The notes: generated by a model not told the origin, from the letters alone. Shown: positions 35,947 to 45,574, numbered from the stretch's first letter. The stretch is DNA of 64,000 bases from Alkalibacterium sp049389645 (GCF_049389645.1 NZ_CP186540.1:2356001-2420000); one strand, 5' to 3'. Translations and numbers: made by a program.

Positions 35947-36741
35947 ATGGCTAGACAAAGAAAAAAAGCTAAACAAACAGGGGCTCCTGCTTGGATGACC
36001 ACTTATTCTGATTTAATGTCTTTACTCCTTACTTTTTTCATTTTACTCTTCTCGATGTCGGTAGTAAGTGAAGAACGTTTTAAAGAAGTCGCTGAATCTT
36101 TACGCATGGCTTTAATTGGCAGCAGCAGTGATGCAATACTGGATAACAGTGGTAATGCATTAGAAGACTATGAGTTCGAAGATTTAAGTGAGTTTGATGA
36201 TGTGGAACCAGAAGATTTAGGAGTAGAGGATTCCGTTATGATGGAAGATAGCATACCTGAAGAAGTTCATGAATTGTATCAAACCGTTACCAATTATTTG
36301 GAGATTGAAGGTTTGGAAACAGATATAACTCTCTCTCGTGATCAGGAAGGTGTTTACATAGATATTCAAGAAGCCATTCTTTTTGATTCAGGGAGTGCTA
36401 CTTTAAAAATGATTGGAAGAGAAACAATTGGTTCATTAGCCGGATTGTTTGAACTGTTTGATAATGAAATAATTGTTGAAGGGTATACTGACAATATACC
36501 CATGAGTTCAAGACGATTCCCATCGAATTGGGAGTTGTCCATTGAGCGGGCGGTGTCCGTGCTTCGCTATTTAAGTGAGTCTCATGGCGTGGAACCTGAC
36601 CGATTATCCGCTAGAGGATATGGCGAGCACCGTCCAGTCGTCCCCAACGATTCACCGGAGAATCGCTCACAGAACAGAAGAGTGAATATTATCATAGTTC
36701 ATGAACATAGAAAGGAAGACACGAATGGCTCAGAAAGATGA
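35947..36741 (+). CDS. motB: Flagellar stator protein MotB/MotS
   Basis: A 264-residue stator subunit. The single membrane helix carries the ion-binding Asp in PAWMTTYSDLMSLLLTFFIL; a very acidic linker (residues ~65-105) leads to a C-terminal OmpA-like peptidoglycan-binding domain (VEGYTDNIPMSSRRFPSNWE, SARGYGEHRPV). The helix resembles MotS/PomB, so Na+ coupling is likely. The end overlaps the region upstream of fliL. Confidence 0.93.
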   Translation: MARQRKKAKQTGAPAWMTTYSDLMSLLLTFFILLFSMSVVSEERFKEVAESLRMALIGSSSDAILDNSGNALEDYEFEDLSEFDDVEPEDLGVEDSVMMEDSIPEEVHELYQTVTNYLEIEGLETDITLSRDQEGVYIDIQEAILFDSGSATLKMIGRETIGSLAGLFELFDNEIIVEGYTDNIPMSSRRFPSNWELSIERAVSVLRYLSESHGVEPDRLSARGYGEHRPVVPNDSPENRSQNRRVNIIIVHEHRKEDTNGSER

Positions 36742-37210
36742 AAAGAAGCGTTCTAAAATAAAAGTATCAAAAATACTTTTAATCAGCGGCCTAGTTATGA
36801 CATTAGTGTTTGCTGGAGTAGGTATTGGGGTATTCTTTTTCTCAGGGCCTGAAGATGAGACATTCATTTCTCGGTTCACTTCAGAAGCAGAAGCCTCTGA
36901 AAGTTCCATTCCATTGGATGAATTTTTAGTTAATTTGAACAGTGAATCAGCTAAAAATCAACCGGTTGTAAGAATGGAGATAACAGTCACAAGCTTAAAT
37001 GAAGATGCAAATGAGATCATCGGCACTGAAATTGCCAAAGTGAGAGACGCAGTTATCCACACTGTTTCCAACCAAAGCGCAGAATCAATGTTTGATGAAG
37101 CAGAAGGCCATTTTTTGATCAAAAATGAAATAAAGGCGAAAATCAATCAGGCCTTAGATGCTGAGATAGTTGAAGACGTTTATATTACGGATATTTTATT
37201 GCAAAAATAG
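36725..37210 (+). CDS. fliL: Flagellar basal body protein FliL
   Basis: A 161-residue FliL: basic N-terminus, one membrane helix (LLISGLVMTLVFAGVGIGVF), then the conserved extracytoplasmic domain (LDEFLVNLN, VRMEITVT, DVYITDILLQ). It surrounds and supports stator units. The ATG at 36725 behind GAAAGGAA was preferred to 36701. Confidence 0.93.
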   Translation: MAQKDEKKRSKIKVSKILLISGLVMTLVFAGVGIGVFFFSGPEDETFISRFTSEAEASESSIPLDEFLVNLNSESAKNQPVVRMEITVTSLNEDANEIIGTEIAKVRDAVIHTVSNQSAESMFDEAEGHFLIKNEIKAKINQALDAEIVEDVYITDILLQK

Positions 37211-37227
37211 AAGAAAGGATTGAGAAA

Positions 37228-37626
37228 ATGGGATTTGCTGATATCGGACAGATGCTTCTTGCTTTAGGAACGACTGTTTTGCTTGCTAATTTTTTACTTA
37301 AAAAACTGAATAATTTTTCTCGCAGTACGAGTGAAGTCATTAAAGTCATTGAGCGCGTCCCAGTTTCTAAATCTTCTTCACTATGTATTGTGCAAGTTGA
37401 ATCGGAATACTTATTGATGAGTATCTCGGATACAAAGAGCGAAGTGATTAGAACGTTCACACAGGAAGAAAAAGAAGCGATACAGAAACGCTTGATTCAG
37501 AGTAGACAATCCAGGGAGATGGCAAATAAATTATCTCCTTATTCTGAACAAATGAAAAAGATAAGAGATAAAATCATACATAAAGCACACCATTTTGAAG
37601 AACGACGTAAAGAAAGGAACACATAG
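37228..37626 (+). CDS. fliO: Flagellar export protein FliO
   Basis: A 132-residue protein with one N-terminal membrane helix (IGQMLLALGTTVLLANFLL) and a basic cytoplasmic part with the FliO-type strand pattern IERVPVSKSSSLCIVQV. It directly precedes fliP and helps FliP assemble in the export gate. Confidence 0.85.
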   Translation: MGFADIGQMLLALGTTVLLANFLLKKLNNFSRSTSEVIKVIERVPVSKSSSLCIVQVESEYLLMSISDTKSEVIRTFTQEEKEAIQKRLIQSRQSREMANKLSPYSEQMKKIRDKIIHKAHHFEERRKERNT

Positions 37627-37629
37627 AGG

Positions 37630-38295
37630 ATGACAGAGAATTTAGTGGATGCGTTATCTCTCGGAGGTGACTCGTCAGAAGCCGTTAACCTGTATCTAAT
37701 GTTGTTCGTCATTGCACTTGTTCCTTCGTTTCTAGTCTTAACGTCCAGTTTCACGCGAACCGTTGTTGTTTTATCCTTTACGCGTAATGCGTTGGGAACG
37801 CAGCAAAGCCCACCTAATCAAGTGTTGATCGGTCTGGCTTTGTTTTTGTCCTTGTTCGTCATGCGACCTATTTATCAGGAAGTCAACGATGAGGCGCTGC
37901 AACCGATGCTAGCAGGAGAAATCACAAGAGAAGAATCCTTTGCACGAGCAGAAGTGCCGATCAAGGGATTTATGCTTGAACAGACACGGACAACAGATTT
38001 AGAATTGTTTGTTGAATTGGGTGGAGAATCATTTCCAGATGAACCGAATGACTTATCTTTATTTACCGTGATCCCAGCCTTTGCAATCAGTGAATTGCGT
38101 ACTGCCTTCACGATAGGGTTTCTTATATTCATACCATTCCTGGTTATTGACATTGTGGTAGCGAGTATCTTGATGTCTATGGGAATGTTCATGCTGTCAC
38201 CCGTGATGATATCGTTACCGTTTAAATTGCTCCTGTTCGTTATGGTTGATGGCTGGTATCTGGTCGTCGAATCACTAATCGGAAGCTTTTATTAG
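37630..38295 (+). CDS. fliP: Flagellar export gate protein FliP
   Basis: A 221-residue FliP with the family signatures VPSFLVLTSSFTRTVVVLSF, RNALGTQQSPPNQVLIGLALF and SMGMFMLSPVMISLPFKLLL. Core of the type III export channel. Confidence 0.96.
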   Translation: MTENLVDALSLGGDSSEAVNLYLMLFVIALVPSFLVLTSSFTRTVVVLSFTRNALGTQQSPPNQVLIGLALFLSLFVMRPIYQEVNDEALQPMLAGEITREESFARAEVPIKGFMLEQTRTTDLELFVELGGESFPDEPNDLSLFTVIPAFAISELRTAFTIGFLIFIPFLVIDIVVASILMSMGMFMLSPVMISLPFKLLLFVMVDGWYLVVESLIGSFY

Positions 38296-38308
38296 AAAGG
38301 ACTAGAGG

Positions 38309-38572
38309 ATGTCAACACAAAATATTTTAGATGTTTTACAAGATGCATTCATGGTATTGATTCGAGTGGGAGGACCTGTTCTCATAATTGCTTTGGTTAT
38401 CGGTCTTGTTATAAGCATATTTCAAGCGACTACCCAAATTCAAGAACAGACCCTAAGTTTTGTACCTAAACTGTTTTCCATACTGTTAACTTTAGTTCTG
38501 TTAGGCAATTTCATGTTGAATACACTGATTGCCTTTACTGAACGCATGTTTTCAATCATCGCAGGATTGTGA
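38309..38572 (+). CDS. fliQ: Flagellar export gate protein FliQ
   Basis: An 87-residue protein with two membrane helices and the motif GLVISIFQATTQIQEQTLSF of FliQ. Confidence 0.96.
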   Translation: MSTQNILDVLQDAFMVLIRVGGPVLIIALVIGLVISIFQATTQIQEQTLSFVPKLFSILLTLVLLGNFMLNTLIAFTERMFSIIAGL

Positions 38573-38576
38573 TGAA

Positions 38577-39335
38577 ATGACGAATGAAATACAGCAGTTT
38601 CTATTAATCTTGATCAGACTAACGGTCTTTGTTACTGTAAGTCCCGGATTCTCACATAAATCATTTCCTGCGGCTAGCAAGATCGCTTTATCAGTTGGTT
38701 TGGCCTTACCCGTTATGGGAACTGTCAATGCCTTTGATGTCGAACTATCCATCGTTTTATTCTTGATGATAGCTGTTAAGGAAGTCCTTATAGGTTTAGC
38801 TCTCGGATACATAACTTTACTATTCTTTACGGCATTTGAGATTGCCGGAGCGTTTGTCGATTTTCAAGTTGGTTTTTCAATGGGACAAATATATGACCCG
38901 GCTTTAGGCGTGAATGCTTCTTTCTATGGCAGAGTGTATTACTGGATATCGATGATGATCTTCTTCATAGCCAATATACATCACCAGGTGATCCGTAGTT
39001 TAGTGAAGTCATTCGAGTGGGCACCTTTAGAACAACTATCTTTCAATCATTTCGGAGTAGAAGGTATGATACAGTTATTCGGGCACATGTTTGCGACGGC
39101 AGTGCAATTAGCAATACCGCTCATTATCGTCGCTATCTTGTCTGAATTAACGTTAGCGTTGATCTCACGAACCGTGCCGCAGATAAATGTATTGATCCTT
39201 GGGATGCCAATGAAGATCATGGTTAGTCTGATTTTTATGTTTTTCTTTCTATCCTTACTCATGAGAAATATAGGGGATGTCTTTCCTGATATGATCAAGT
39301 TTATGAATGAATGGTTATACGGCTTACAAAATTAA
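38577..39335 (+). CDS. fliR: Flagellar export gate protein FliR
   Basis: A 252-residue polytopic protein with LTVFVTVSPGFSHKSFPAAS at the start and FQVGFSMGQIYDPALGVNAS in the middle. Start taken at the ATG 38577, 4 bp after the fliQ stop. It is not fused to FlhB, unlike in some clostridia. Confidence 0.95.
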   Translation: MTNEIQQFLLILIRLTVFVTVSPGFSHKSFPAASKIALSVGLALPVMGTVNAFDVELSIVLFLMIAVKEVLIGLALGYITLLFFTAFEIAGAFVDFQVGFSMGQIYDPALGVNASFYGRVYYWISMMIFFIANIHHQVIRSLVKSFEWAPLEQLSFNHFGVEGMIQLFGHMFATAVQLAIPLIIVAILSELTLALISRTVPQINVLILGMPMKIMVSLIFMFFFLSLLMRNIGDVFPDMIKFMNEWLYGLQN

Positions 39336-39370
39336 CTGATTAATGTGACTTCTAAGGGGGTGAACGTCTG

Positions 39371-40438
39371 ATGTCTGAAAAAGATGGAAAAACAGAAAAA
39401 CCCACGCCCAAGAAACTGAGAGAAGCGAGGAGAAAAGGTCAAGTACCTAAGAGTCAGGATTTATCCTCAGCCTTATCTTTTGGTTTTTTCGCTTTAAGTT
39501 TAACGGCATTAGCTTCTTATGTTTTAGAACGTACCTTTGTTTTTTTGAGGCAGTCCCTTAGTTTTGGCCCGGACCCTATGTCTTCTATTCGCGAATTATC
39601 TCAAATAGGTATGAATGCCATTATCTGGTTTATTGTTTTAGCCGCTCCCTTTTTGATCATCGCTTTCTTTACAGGTGTTGTCGGAAACCTCGTTCAGGTC
39701 GGCTTTCTCTTTACGACAGAGTCGATGAAACCGAGTTTCAGTAAAATCAATCCGGTGAGCGGTTTCAAGAACATTTTTGGTAAAAAAGCACTGTTTGGAT
39801 TAGCAAAAAATCTGATGAAACTATTCATCGTCGTCGGCTTTACACTTTATACCTTATGGCAGTCTGCCGATATCATTTTACAATCCGGACGAGTCGGATT
39901 GTATGCCATCTTCCCGCTTGTGATCGAGCTTGTTTCAACTTTAGCCTTCAGGTTAGCGCTGTTTTTAGCCATATTAGGCATTGCTGACTATTTCTTTCAA
40001 CGTTATGAGCACAAGAAAAAATTGATGATGTCTATGCAGGACATTAAAGATGAATACAAAGAAATGGAAGGCGATCCGCAAGTTAAATCGCAAAGAAAGG
40101 CCTTATACAGAAACATGCTAGCGGGGAATATAAAAGATGTCCTGGATTCAACGGTCTTGATCACCAACCCTACCCACTTTGCGATAGCGATTCGTTATGA
40201 CCAAAGTAAAGATCAGGTTCCAATTGTCTTAGTAAAAGGACAGGATCACGTAGCCTTAAGAATGAAAGGAATGGCAAGAGAAGAGAATATTCCTATTATT
40301 GAAAACAAACAGCTAGCGAGAGCCATGTATGAAGTGGTCGAACCTATGGATCCAATTCCAACAGATATGTATGAAGCCATTGCAGAAATACTGGCACTGA
40401 TTTTCCAAGCTGAACAAAGTAAAAAGAATAAAATCTGA
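39371..40438 (+). CDS. flhB: Flagellar export switch protein FlhB
   Basis: A 355-residue FlhB: N-terminal EKTEKPTPKKLREARRKGQV-type stretch, four membrane helices, and a cytoplasmic domain with the autocleavage site in TNPTHFAIAIRYD. It switches export from hook to filament substrates under FliK control. AAGGGGG precedes the ATG. Confidence 0.96.
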   Translation: MSEKDGKTEKPTPKKLREARRKGQVPKSQDLSSALSFGFFALSLTALASYVLERTFVFLRQSLSFGPDPMSSIRELSQIGMNAIIWFIVLAAPFLIIAFFTGVVGNLVQVGFLFTTESMKPSFSKINPVSGFKNIFGKKALFGLAKNLMKLFIVVGFTLYTLWQSADIILQSGRVGLYAIFPLVIELVSTLAFRLALFLAILGIADYFFQRYEHKKKLMMSMQDIKDEYKEMEGDPQVKSQRKALYRNMLAGNIKDVLDSTVLITNPTHFAIAIRYDQSKDQVPIVLVKGQDHVALRMKGMAREENIPIIENKQLARAMYEVVEPMDPIPTDMYEAIAEILALIFQAEQSKKNKI

Positions 40439-40457
40439 ATGAAAGGATGGCGAAAAA

Positions 40458-42536
40458 GTGAATAATTCAACTGTTAAAACTAAGTCGACCTCTTTAGCTA
40501 ATGCTCTAAATATTATCATTGCGTTTGTTGTTGTATCTATCATCGGTATTATCATCATACCGATGCCTACGTTTATACTCGATTTTCTTTTGGTTCTAAA
40601 TATCTCATTAGCCATAACGATACTTGTCCTTACTTTATTCACCCATTCTGTGTTGGAATTCTTAAGTTTTCCTACATTATTGTTAGTTACAACAATGATT
40701 CGTTTGGGTTTGAATATTAGTTCGACCCGGCTGATTTTAAGTCAGGGGGATGCCGGCAGAGTGATCGATGCATTCGGTAGTTTCGTTGCTGGCAACAACT
40801 ATGTAGTAGGGGCCGTATTATTCGTTATTATAGTCATCGTTCAGATACTTGTTGTAACCAACGGATCGAGTCGTGTTGCTGAAGTTTCCGCTCGCTTTAC
40901 ACTAGATGCCATGCCTGGTAAACAAATGGCCATTGATGCTGATCTGAATAGTGGCTTGATCACAGAAGACTTTGCGAAATTGCGACGTTCGAACCTTGAA
41001 AAAGAAGCGAATTTCTATGGCGCGATGGATGGGGCCAGCAAGTTCGTCAAAGGTGATGCCATTGCCGGGATTATCATCACCCTGATAAACTTAGTGGGTG
41101 GTATCGCTATCCATTCCTTACAGGGAGATTACTCTGTCGGTGAAGCTTTGAGCCACTTCGGTCGATTGACGATCGGTGATGGTTTGGTCAGTCAGATTCC
41201 ATCTTTATTGATTTCAGTTGCTTCAGGTATTTTAGTTACCCGAACAGCCAATGAAAAAGGTTTCGGAGATACCATTGGTGGAGAATTGTTCCATACACCA
41301 CAAGTTATGTACATAGTTGCAACCTTATTAACAGTTTTCGCACTCGTTCCTGGTTTTCCATTCTTTCCTTTTATCTTGTTAGCGACCGGGCTAGTCGTTG
41401 CCGGTTACTTAGTCAGTGAAAGTCAAAAGACATCGAATCAGGAAGAAATGGACGATCAAAGACAGTCAGCCATGAAACAAGAAAGGGCACCTGTTGAAGA
41501 AACAGCATCACAGTTCCAGGTCGATAGAATTGCTGTTGAGTTGGGTTATGGATTGATCCCTCTAGCAAGTGAAGAACAAGAATCTAATTTGACGAATCAG
41601 ATTGCAGCAATAAGAAAGCAGTTGTCTTATGAAATGGGTATTCTACTTAATCCAATCCGTATCAGAGATAATCTTCAAATGAGTCAGTATGATTATGTGA
41701 TCAAAATAAAAGGAAACCAAGTTGCTTCCGGAACGTTGTATCCAGATAAGTTCTTGGTCGTTGAACCCGGTGGTATTGAAGGAGAGATTGAAGGAATCGA
41801 TGCTAAAGAACCGGCTTTCGGCCTCGATGCCTTGTGGGTCAATGACCGTAATAAAGAAATCGCCGAACTGAACGATTATACCGTTGTCGATCCGCTTACT
41901 GTCTTGGTTACACACGTGAAAGAAATAATGAAAACAAACGCAGATGAGCTACTGGGTCGTCAAGAAGTAAAAGAATTGCTTGAAGGACTGAAAGGTGACT
42001 ACAACGTGGTTATCGAAGAACTGATTCCTGACATCCTGCAGCTTGGGGACGTACAGAAAGTTCTGCAGCGTTTATTGAGAGAATACGTGCCAATCACAGA
42101 TTTGGTGACGATCCTAGAGACACTCGCCGATTACGGGAATACAACGAAAGATCATGAAACTTTAACAGAATACGTGAGACAAGCACTCAAACGAACCATT
42201 GTAAAAGAACACATAGATGATGAAGGTACCTTGAATGTCTTGGCGGTTCATCCAGATGTTGAAGAACGCGTAAGCTCGAGCATTCAAAAGTCAACGCAAG
42301 GATCTATTCCCGTCCTTCAACCGCAAGAAGTGAATCGTTTGTTTGACAGTATCAACCAGCAAAGCGCGATATTGTCGTCGCAGGGGCTTCCATTTGTTCT
42401 GTTGACAGCACCTAAGATCAGACCAGCCATGAAAAATCTTTTGTCGTTTAATTTTCCAGAGTTAGCAGTTCTATCATTAAATGAAATTCCTAATGACAGT
42501 GCGATTGAAAGCGTCGGAACGGTCACGATGAACTAG
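40458..42536 (+). CDS. flhA: Flagellar export gate protein FlhA
   Basis: A 692-residue FlhA with about eight N-terminal helices, the export-family segment RFTLDAMPGKQMAIDADLN and a large cytoplasmic domain forming the chaperone-docking ring. GTG start behind GAAAGGA. In Bacillus the next genes would be flhF and flhG; here fliA follows directly. Confidence 0.96.
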   Translation: MNNSTVKTKSTSLANALNIIIAFVVVSIIGIIIIPMPTFILDFLLVLNISLAITILVLTLFTHSVLEFLSFPTLLLVTTMIRLGLNISSTRLILSQGDAGRVIDAFGSFVAGNNYVVGAVLFVIIVIVQILVVTNGSSRVAEVSARFTLDAMPGKQMAIDADLNSGLITEDFAKLRRSNLEKEANFYGAMDGASKFVKGDAIAGIIITLINLVGGIAIHSLQGDYSVGEALSHFGRLTIGDGLVSQIPSLLISVASGILVTRTANEKGFGDTIGGELFHTPQVMYIVATLLTVFALVPGFPFFPFILLATGLVVAGYLVSESQKTSNQEEMDDQRQSAMKQERAPVEETASQFQVDRIAVELGYGLIPLASEEQESNLTNQIAAIRKQLSYEMGILLNPIRIRDNLQMSQYDYVIKIKGNQVASGTLYPDKFLVVEPGGIEGEIEGIDAKEPAFGLDALWVNDRNKEIAELNDYTVVDPLTVLVTHVKEIMKTNADELLGRQEVKELLEGLKGDYNVVIEELIPDILQLGDVQKVLQRLLREYVPITDLVTILETLADYGNTTKDHETLTEYVRQALKRTIVKEHIDDEGTLNVLAVHPDVEERVSSSIQKSTQGSIPVLQPQEVNRLFDSINQQSAILSSQGLPFVLLTAPKIRPAMKNLLSFNFPELAVLSLNEIPNDSAIESVGTVTMN

Positions 42537-42551
42537 AGTGGGGGGATAAAA

Positions 42552-43268
42552 GTGGAAGAAAAACAACGAAACGAGACAGTGATTCAATATATGCCATTAA
42601 TTCATAAAGTTGTGCATGGTTTGAAAATCAATAATAAAGATTATGAACACGAAGACCTCGTCAACATCGGCGTCATTGGTCTGATGAAAGCCATTGAAAA
42701 ATATGATGTTTCTTTAAATGTCCCGTTTATAAATTATGCTTATATGCGAATCAAAGGCGCCATCATCGATGAGATCAGAAAAACGTCTCGTGTTTCTCGC
42801 GGTAAAATCAAAGCGGTCAATAACTATTATGACGCGGTCAGCAAATTGCAGCAGCAGTTACTTCGAACACCTACAGACAAGGAATTATGCCGATATTTAG
42901 AGATGACAGATAAAGAACTGAAAAAAGTATATGAGACCGTCCATCAACTGGCGGATGTTTCACTGGATTCTATCTTGTTCGAGGATTCCACCAATGAAAC
43001 CAATCTTATAGAAGTGATGACAAACGATTCAGCTCCGGACACAGAAACCAGTGTGATAAAAAAAGAACAGCTGAATTATATGAAACAAGCCATCACCAAA
43101 TTACCAGAAAGAGAACAGCAGATCCTCCAACTAATTTACTTTGAGGAATTAAGCATGAAAGAAGTGGCCTATATTTATGACATTTCGACACCAAGAGTTT
43201 CTCAAATCCATGGTAAAGCGTTACTCAAATTAAGAGAGTCTCTAGGAAAGGTGTATGACAATGATTAG
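42552..43268 (+). CDS. fliA: Flagellar sigma factor FliA (sigma-28/SigD)
   Basis: A 238-residue sigma factor: region 2 (YEHEDLVNIGVIGLMKAIEKY, YAYMRIKGAIIDEIRK), region 3, and region 4 helix-turn-helix (LSMKEVAYIYDISTPRVSQIH). It should read the TAAY-N14-NCCGAT promoters seen before flgM, the flagellins and the receptor at 48228. FlgM is its antagonist. GTG start behind GGGGGA. Confidence 0.95.
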   Translation: MEEKQRNETVIQYMPLIHKVVHGLKINNKDYEHEDLVNIGVIGLMKAIEKYDVSLNVPFINYAYMRIKGAIIDEIRKTSRVSRGKIKAVNNYYDAVSKLQQQLLRTPTDKELCRYLEMTDKELKKVYETVHQLADVSLDSILFEDSTNETNLIEVMTNDSAPDTETSVIKKEQLNYMKQAITKLPEREQQILQLIYFEELSMKEVAYIYDISTPRVSQIHGKALLKLRESLGKVYDND

Positions 43269-44037
43269 AGGATTAAATACATTATCGAATAGTTTTAACG
43301 TGTTGACAGAAAAGCAAAAAAATCTGGCTACGAATGCGGCCAATACCATGACGCCAGGCTACAAGTCACAACAGTTGCTGACAAGCACGACCAATCAAGT
43401 GGATATACATAATTACACAAAACGTTTGCAAGGAAATCAACGAAATGATATTGGGCAGTTGACGTTTGGTAATCAGCTTGATGAAGCTGTAAGAAACTTT
43501 TCAGCCGGCGGGTTGAAACTGACAGAAAACAGCACAGATATGGCCATTAATGGCGATGCCATGTTCACTGTTCAAAATGATGCCGGGGAACTATTCTATA
43601 CGCGTAACGGCAACTTTTCTGTCAACGAGCAAGGTGAACTGGTCACTCAGGAAGGGTTTCAAGTATTAGGTATCGAAGACGGTGGCGGGATCGCGCCTAT
43701 CAACGTAGGGACTGATAATGAAGAGTCATTTGCGATCGATTCATTTGGTTTCGTCCGTACGAACACGGATGACTCTCAATTCCTATACTTAACGCAATTT
43801 GAAAATCCCGCTGATCTAACGAGTGCAGGCGGTACACTTTTCCAAGGTGGTAATGGCGTACCTGTCGGTATCGGTTTCCAAATCGAACAAGGCTATGTGG
43901 AATCTTCCAATGTCGATATCGCAGACGTGATGACCGAAATGCTACAAATATCCAGAGAATTCGAAGCCAATCAGCGTGTCCTGCAATCGATGGACGAAAC
44001 TCTAAAACGTGCGACTCAAGAAGTCGGACGGACATAG
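43261..44037 (+). CDS. flgF: Flagellar rod protein (FlhO/FlgF-like)
   Basis: A 258-residue rod protein with the hook-basal body N-terminal pattern in NLATNAANTMTPGYKSQQ and C-terminal VDIADVMTEMLQISREFEANQRVLQSMDETL (in part). The ATG at 43261 lies 9 bp after AGGAAAGG and overlaps the end of fliA; 43255 is too close. Paired with the next gene as flhO-flhP in B. subtilis. Which of the two is FlgF and which FlgG is set by order only. Confidence 0.88.
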   Translation: MIRGLNTLSNSFNVLTEKQKNLATNAANTMTPGYKSQQLLTSTTNQVDIHNYTKRLQGNQRNDIGQLTFGNQLDEAVRNFSAGGLKLTENSTDMAINGDAMFTVQNDAGELFYTRNGNFSVNEQGELVTQEGFQVLGIEDGGGIAPINVGTDNEESFAIDSFGFVRTNTDDSQFLYLTQFENPADLTSAGGTLFQGGNGVPVGIGFQIEQGYVESSNVDIADVMTEMLQISREFEANQRVLQSMDETLKRATQEVGRT

Positions 44038-44050
44038 GAAAGGTGAAAAA

Positions 44051-44827
44051 ATGAGAATCCCTTACAATACATCTAAAAGTGCTTTGCAAGCACTTCAGCA
44101 CAAACTCAATCACGTGTCGCATAATATTGCTAATGTCAGTACGATAGGCTTTAAGCATAAAGATGTTCAGTTTACTGAATTGTTGCACAATGCCGTCACA
44201 GAGAATGACGTCCGTCTGTCAGAAGAAGTAGGAAATCCGAGTTTAAATGCCGGAGTCAAGATGGCTTCAAGTAAGAACAATTTCTCTCAAGGTGGACTCA
44301 CACAAACCGGTGATCCATTTCACCTCGCGATTGCTGGCAATGGCTTTTTCGGCGTGACCAATGCTGACGGTGAAATGATGCTGACACGTGACGGTGCTTT
44401 CCATTTGAGCACAGAAGGCCAAATCGTTAATGACCGTGGAGATGTTTTGGAATTAAACAATGCGGTCCCCGTCGATCAATGGGGCCAGGGTGACGTGATC
44501 ATTACTAAGTCTGGGGACGTTAATGTATTGACTAATGGCCAGACAAATACAGTCGGTCAAATACCTCTTTATTTACCGCCACATCATACAGCAATCACTG
44601 AAGCGGGAGACAATATGTACCGAGTCAACGAGGGGACGCAACTGCTGACTTCAGTTGAGGATCCTGAAGCATTCGGAGCCATTGCGAGTGGTTATCTGGA
44701 AGAGTCTACCGTGGATCTAGCACAGAGCATCACCGATATGATGATGTCACAGCGAGCCTATTCTTTGAATTCAAAAGTTATGCAAAGCACAGATGAGATC
44801 TATTCATTGATCAACCAATTCAATTAG
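44051..44827 (+). CDS. flgG: Flagellar rod protein (FlhP/FlgG-like)
   Basis: A 258-residue rod protein: ALQALQHKLNHVSHNIANVS, TIGFKHKDVQFTELL, and C-terminal SYMMSQRAY-like region (MMMSQRAYSLNSKVMQSTDEI). Start is the ATG 44051 behind GAAAGGTG. Distal rod component in the cell wall. Confidence 0.88.
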   Translation: MRIPYNTSKSALQALQHKLNHVSHNIANVSTIGFKHKDVQFTELLHNAVTENDVRLSEEVGNPSLNAGVKMASSKNNFSQGGLTQTGDPFHLAIAGNGFFGVTNADGEMMLTRDGAFHLSTEGQIVNDRGDVLELNNAVPVDQWGQGDVIITKSGDVNVLTNGQTNTVGQIPLYLPPHHTAITEAGDNMYRVNEGTQLLTSVEDPEAFGAIASGYLEESTVDLAQSITDMMMSQRAYSLNSKVMQSTDEIYSLINQFN

Positions 44828-44854
44828 AATGACAAAGACAAGGAAGGTTAGACC

Positions 44855-45574
44855 ATGATTCGACTAAAAAATGTCTTCCATAAGTACGATACATGGGACG
44901 ATTATACACTGAAAAATATAAGCTGTGATATTGAACAAGGCGAATTTATCTATTTAACGGGCGCTTCTGAATCAGGGAAAACAACCTTTCTCAAAATGAT
45001 GTGTGGAGACCTCGATGCGGATAAAGGTTTTGTAGGTGTACAATCGTATGCCCTCAAACGCTTAAAAAAAAATAAAACGTATCTTTTAAAAAGACAAGTG
45101 GGCGCCGTTTTTCGAGATTATGAATTACTTGAATATAAAACGGTTTATGAGAACGTCGCTTATGTACTGGAAGTGACACAGTACCCGGTCGAAAAATTGG
45201 AACAGCGTGTTTTAGAAACGTTAGCTATGGTCGGTTTGAAATACAAAGCGTTGGATTCGCTCTCCGATTGTTCTGTTGAAGAGAGAAGACGCATTGCGAT
45301 TGCTCGGGCTATGGTCAATGATCCGCGTGTTTTGATCGTGGATGAAATCACTTTAAACTTGAATGCCAAACCCAGAATAAACATGCTCAATCTTCTACAT
45401 AAAATAAATAAGCTGGGAACGACCGTCATTATGGCTACGCAGGAACTGGATTTGATTGATCATATGCCTTCTCGCATGATCGAATTGGATGATGGCGCAA
45501 TCAAAAGCGACCGTTCCAAGAACCATATATTGCTTATCTTGAGTGATAAAATGGGAGAATATTACATAAGTTGA
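44855..45574 (+). CDS. Degenerate FtsE-like ABC ATPase
   Basis: A 239-residue ABC ATPase whose closest recognisable relative is FtsE. Walker A is intact (GASESGKT, residues 36-43) and Walker B carries Asp and Glu (VLIVDE, 159-164). Three other elements have changed: the Q-loop Gln is Arg (VFRD, about 87), the signature LSGGE is LSDCS (136-140), and the H-loop His is Gln (ATQE, 196). No FtsX-like partner is encoded nearby. It is the last gene of the flagellar operon, with GGAAGG upstream and a strong terminator after it. It may bind ATP without normal hydrolysis. Function unknown. Confidence 0.85.
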   Translation: MIRLKNVFHKYDTWDDYTLKNISCDIEQGEFIYLTGASESGKTTFLKMMCGDLDADKGFVGVQSYALKRLKKNKTYLLKRQVGAVFRDYELLEYKTVYENVAYVLEVTQYPVEKLEQRVLETLAMVGLKYKALDSLSDCSVEERRRIAIARAMVNDPRVLIVDEITLNLNAKPRINMLNLLHKINKLGTTVIMATQELDLIDHMPSRMIELDDGAIKSDRSKNHILLILSDKMGEYYIS

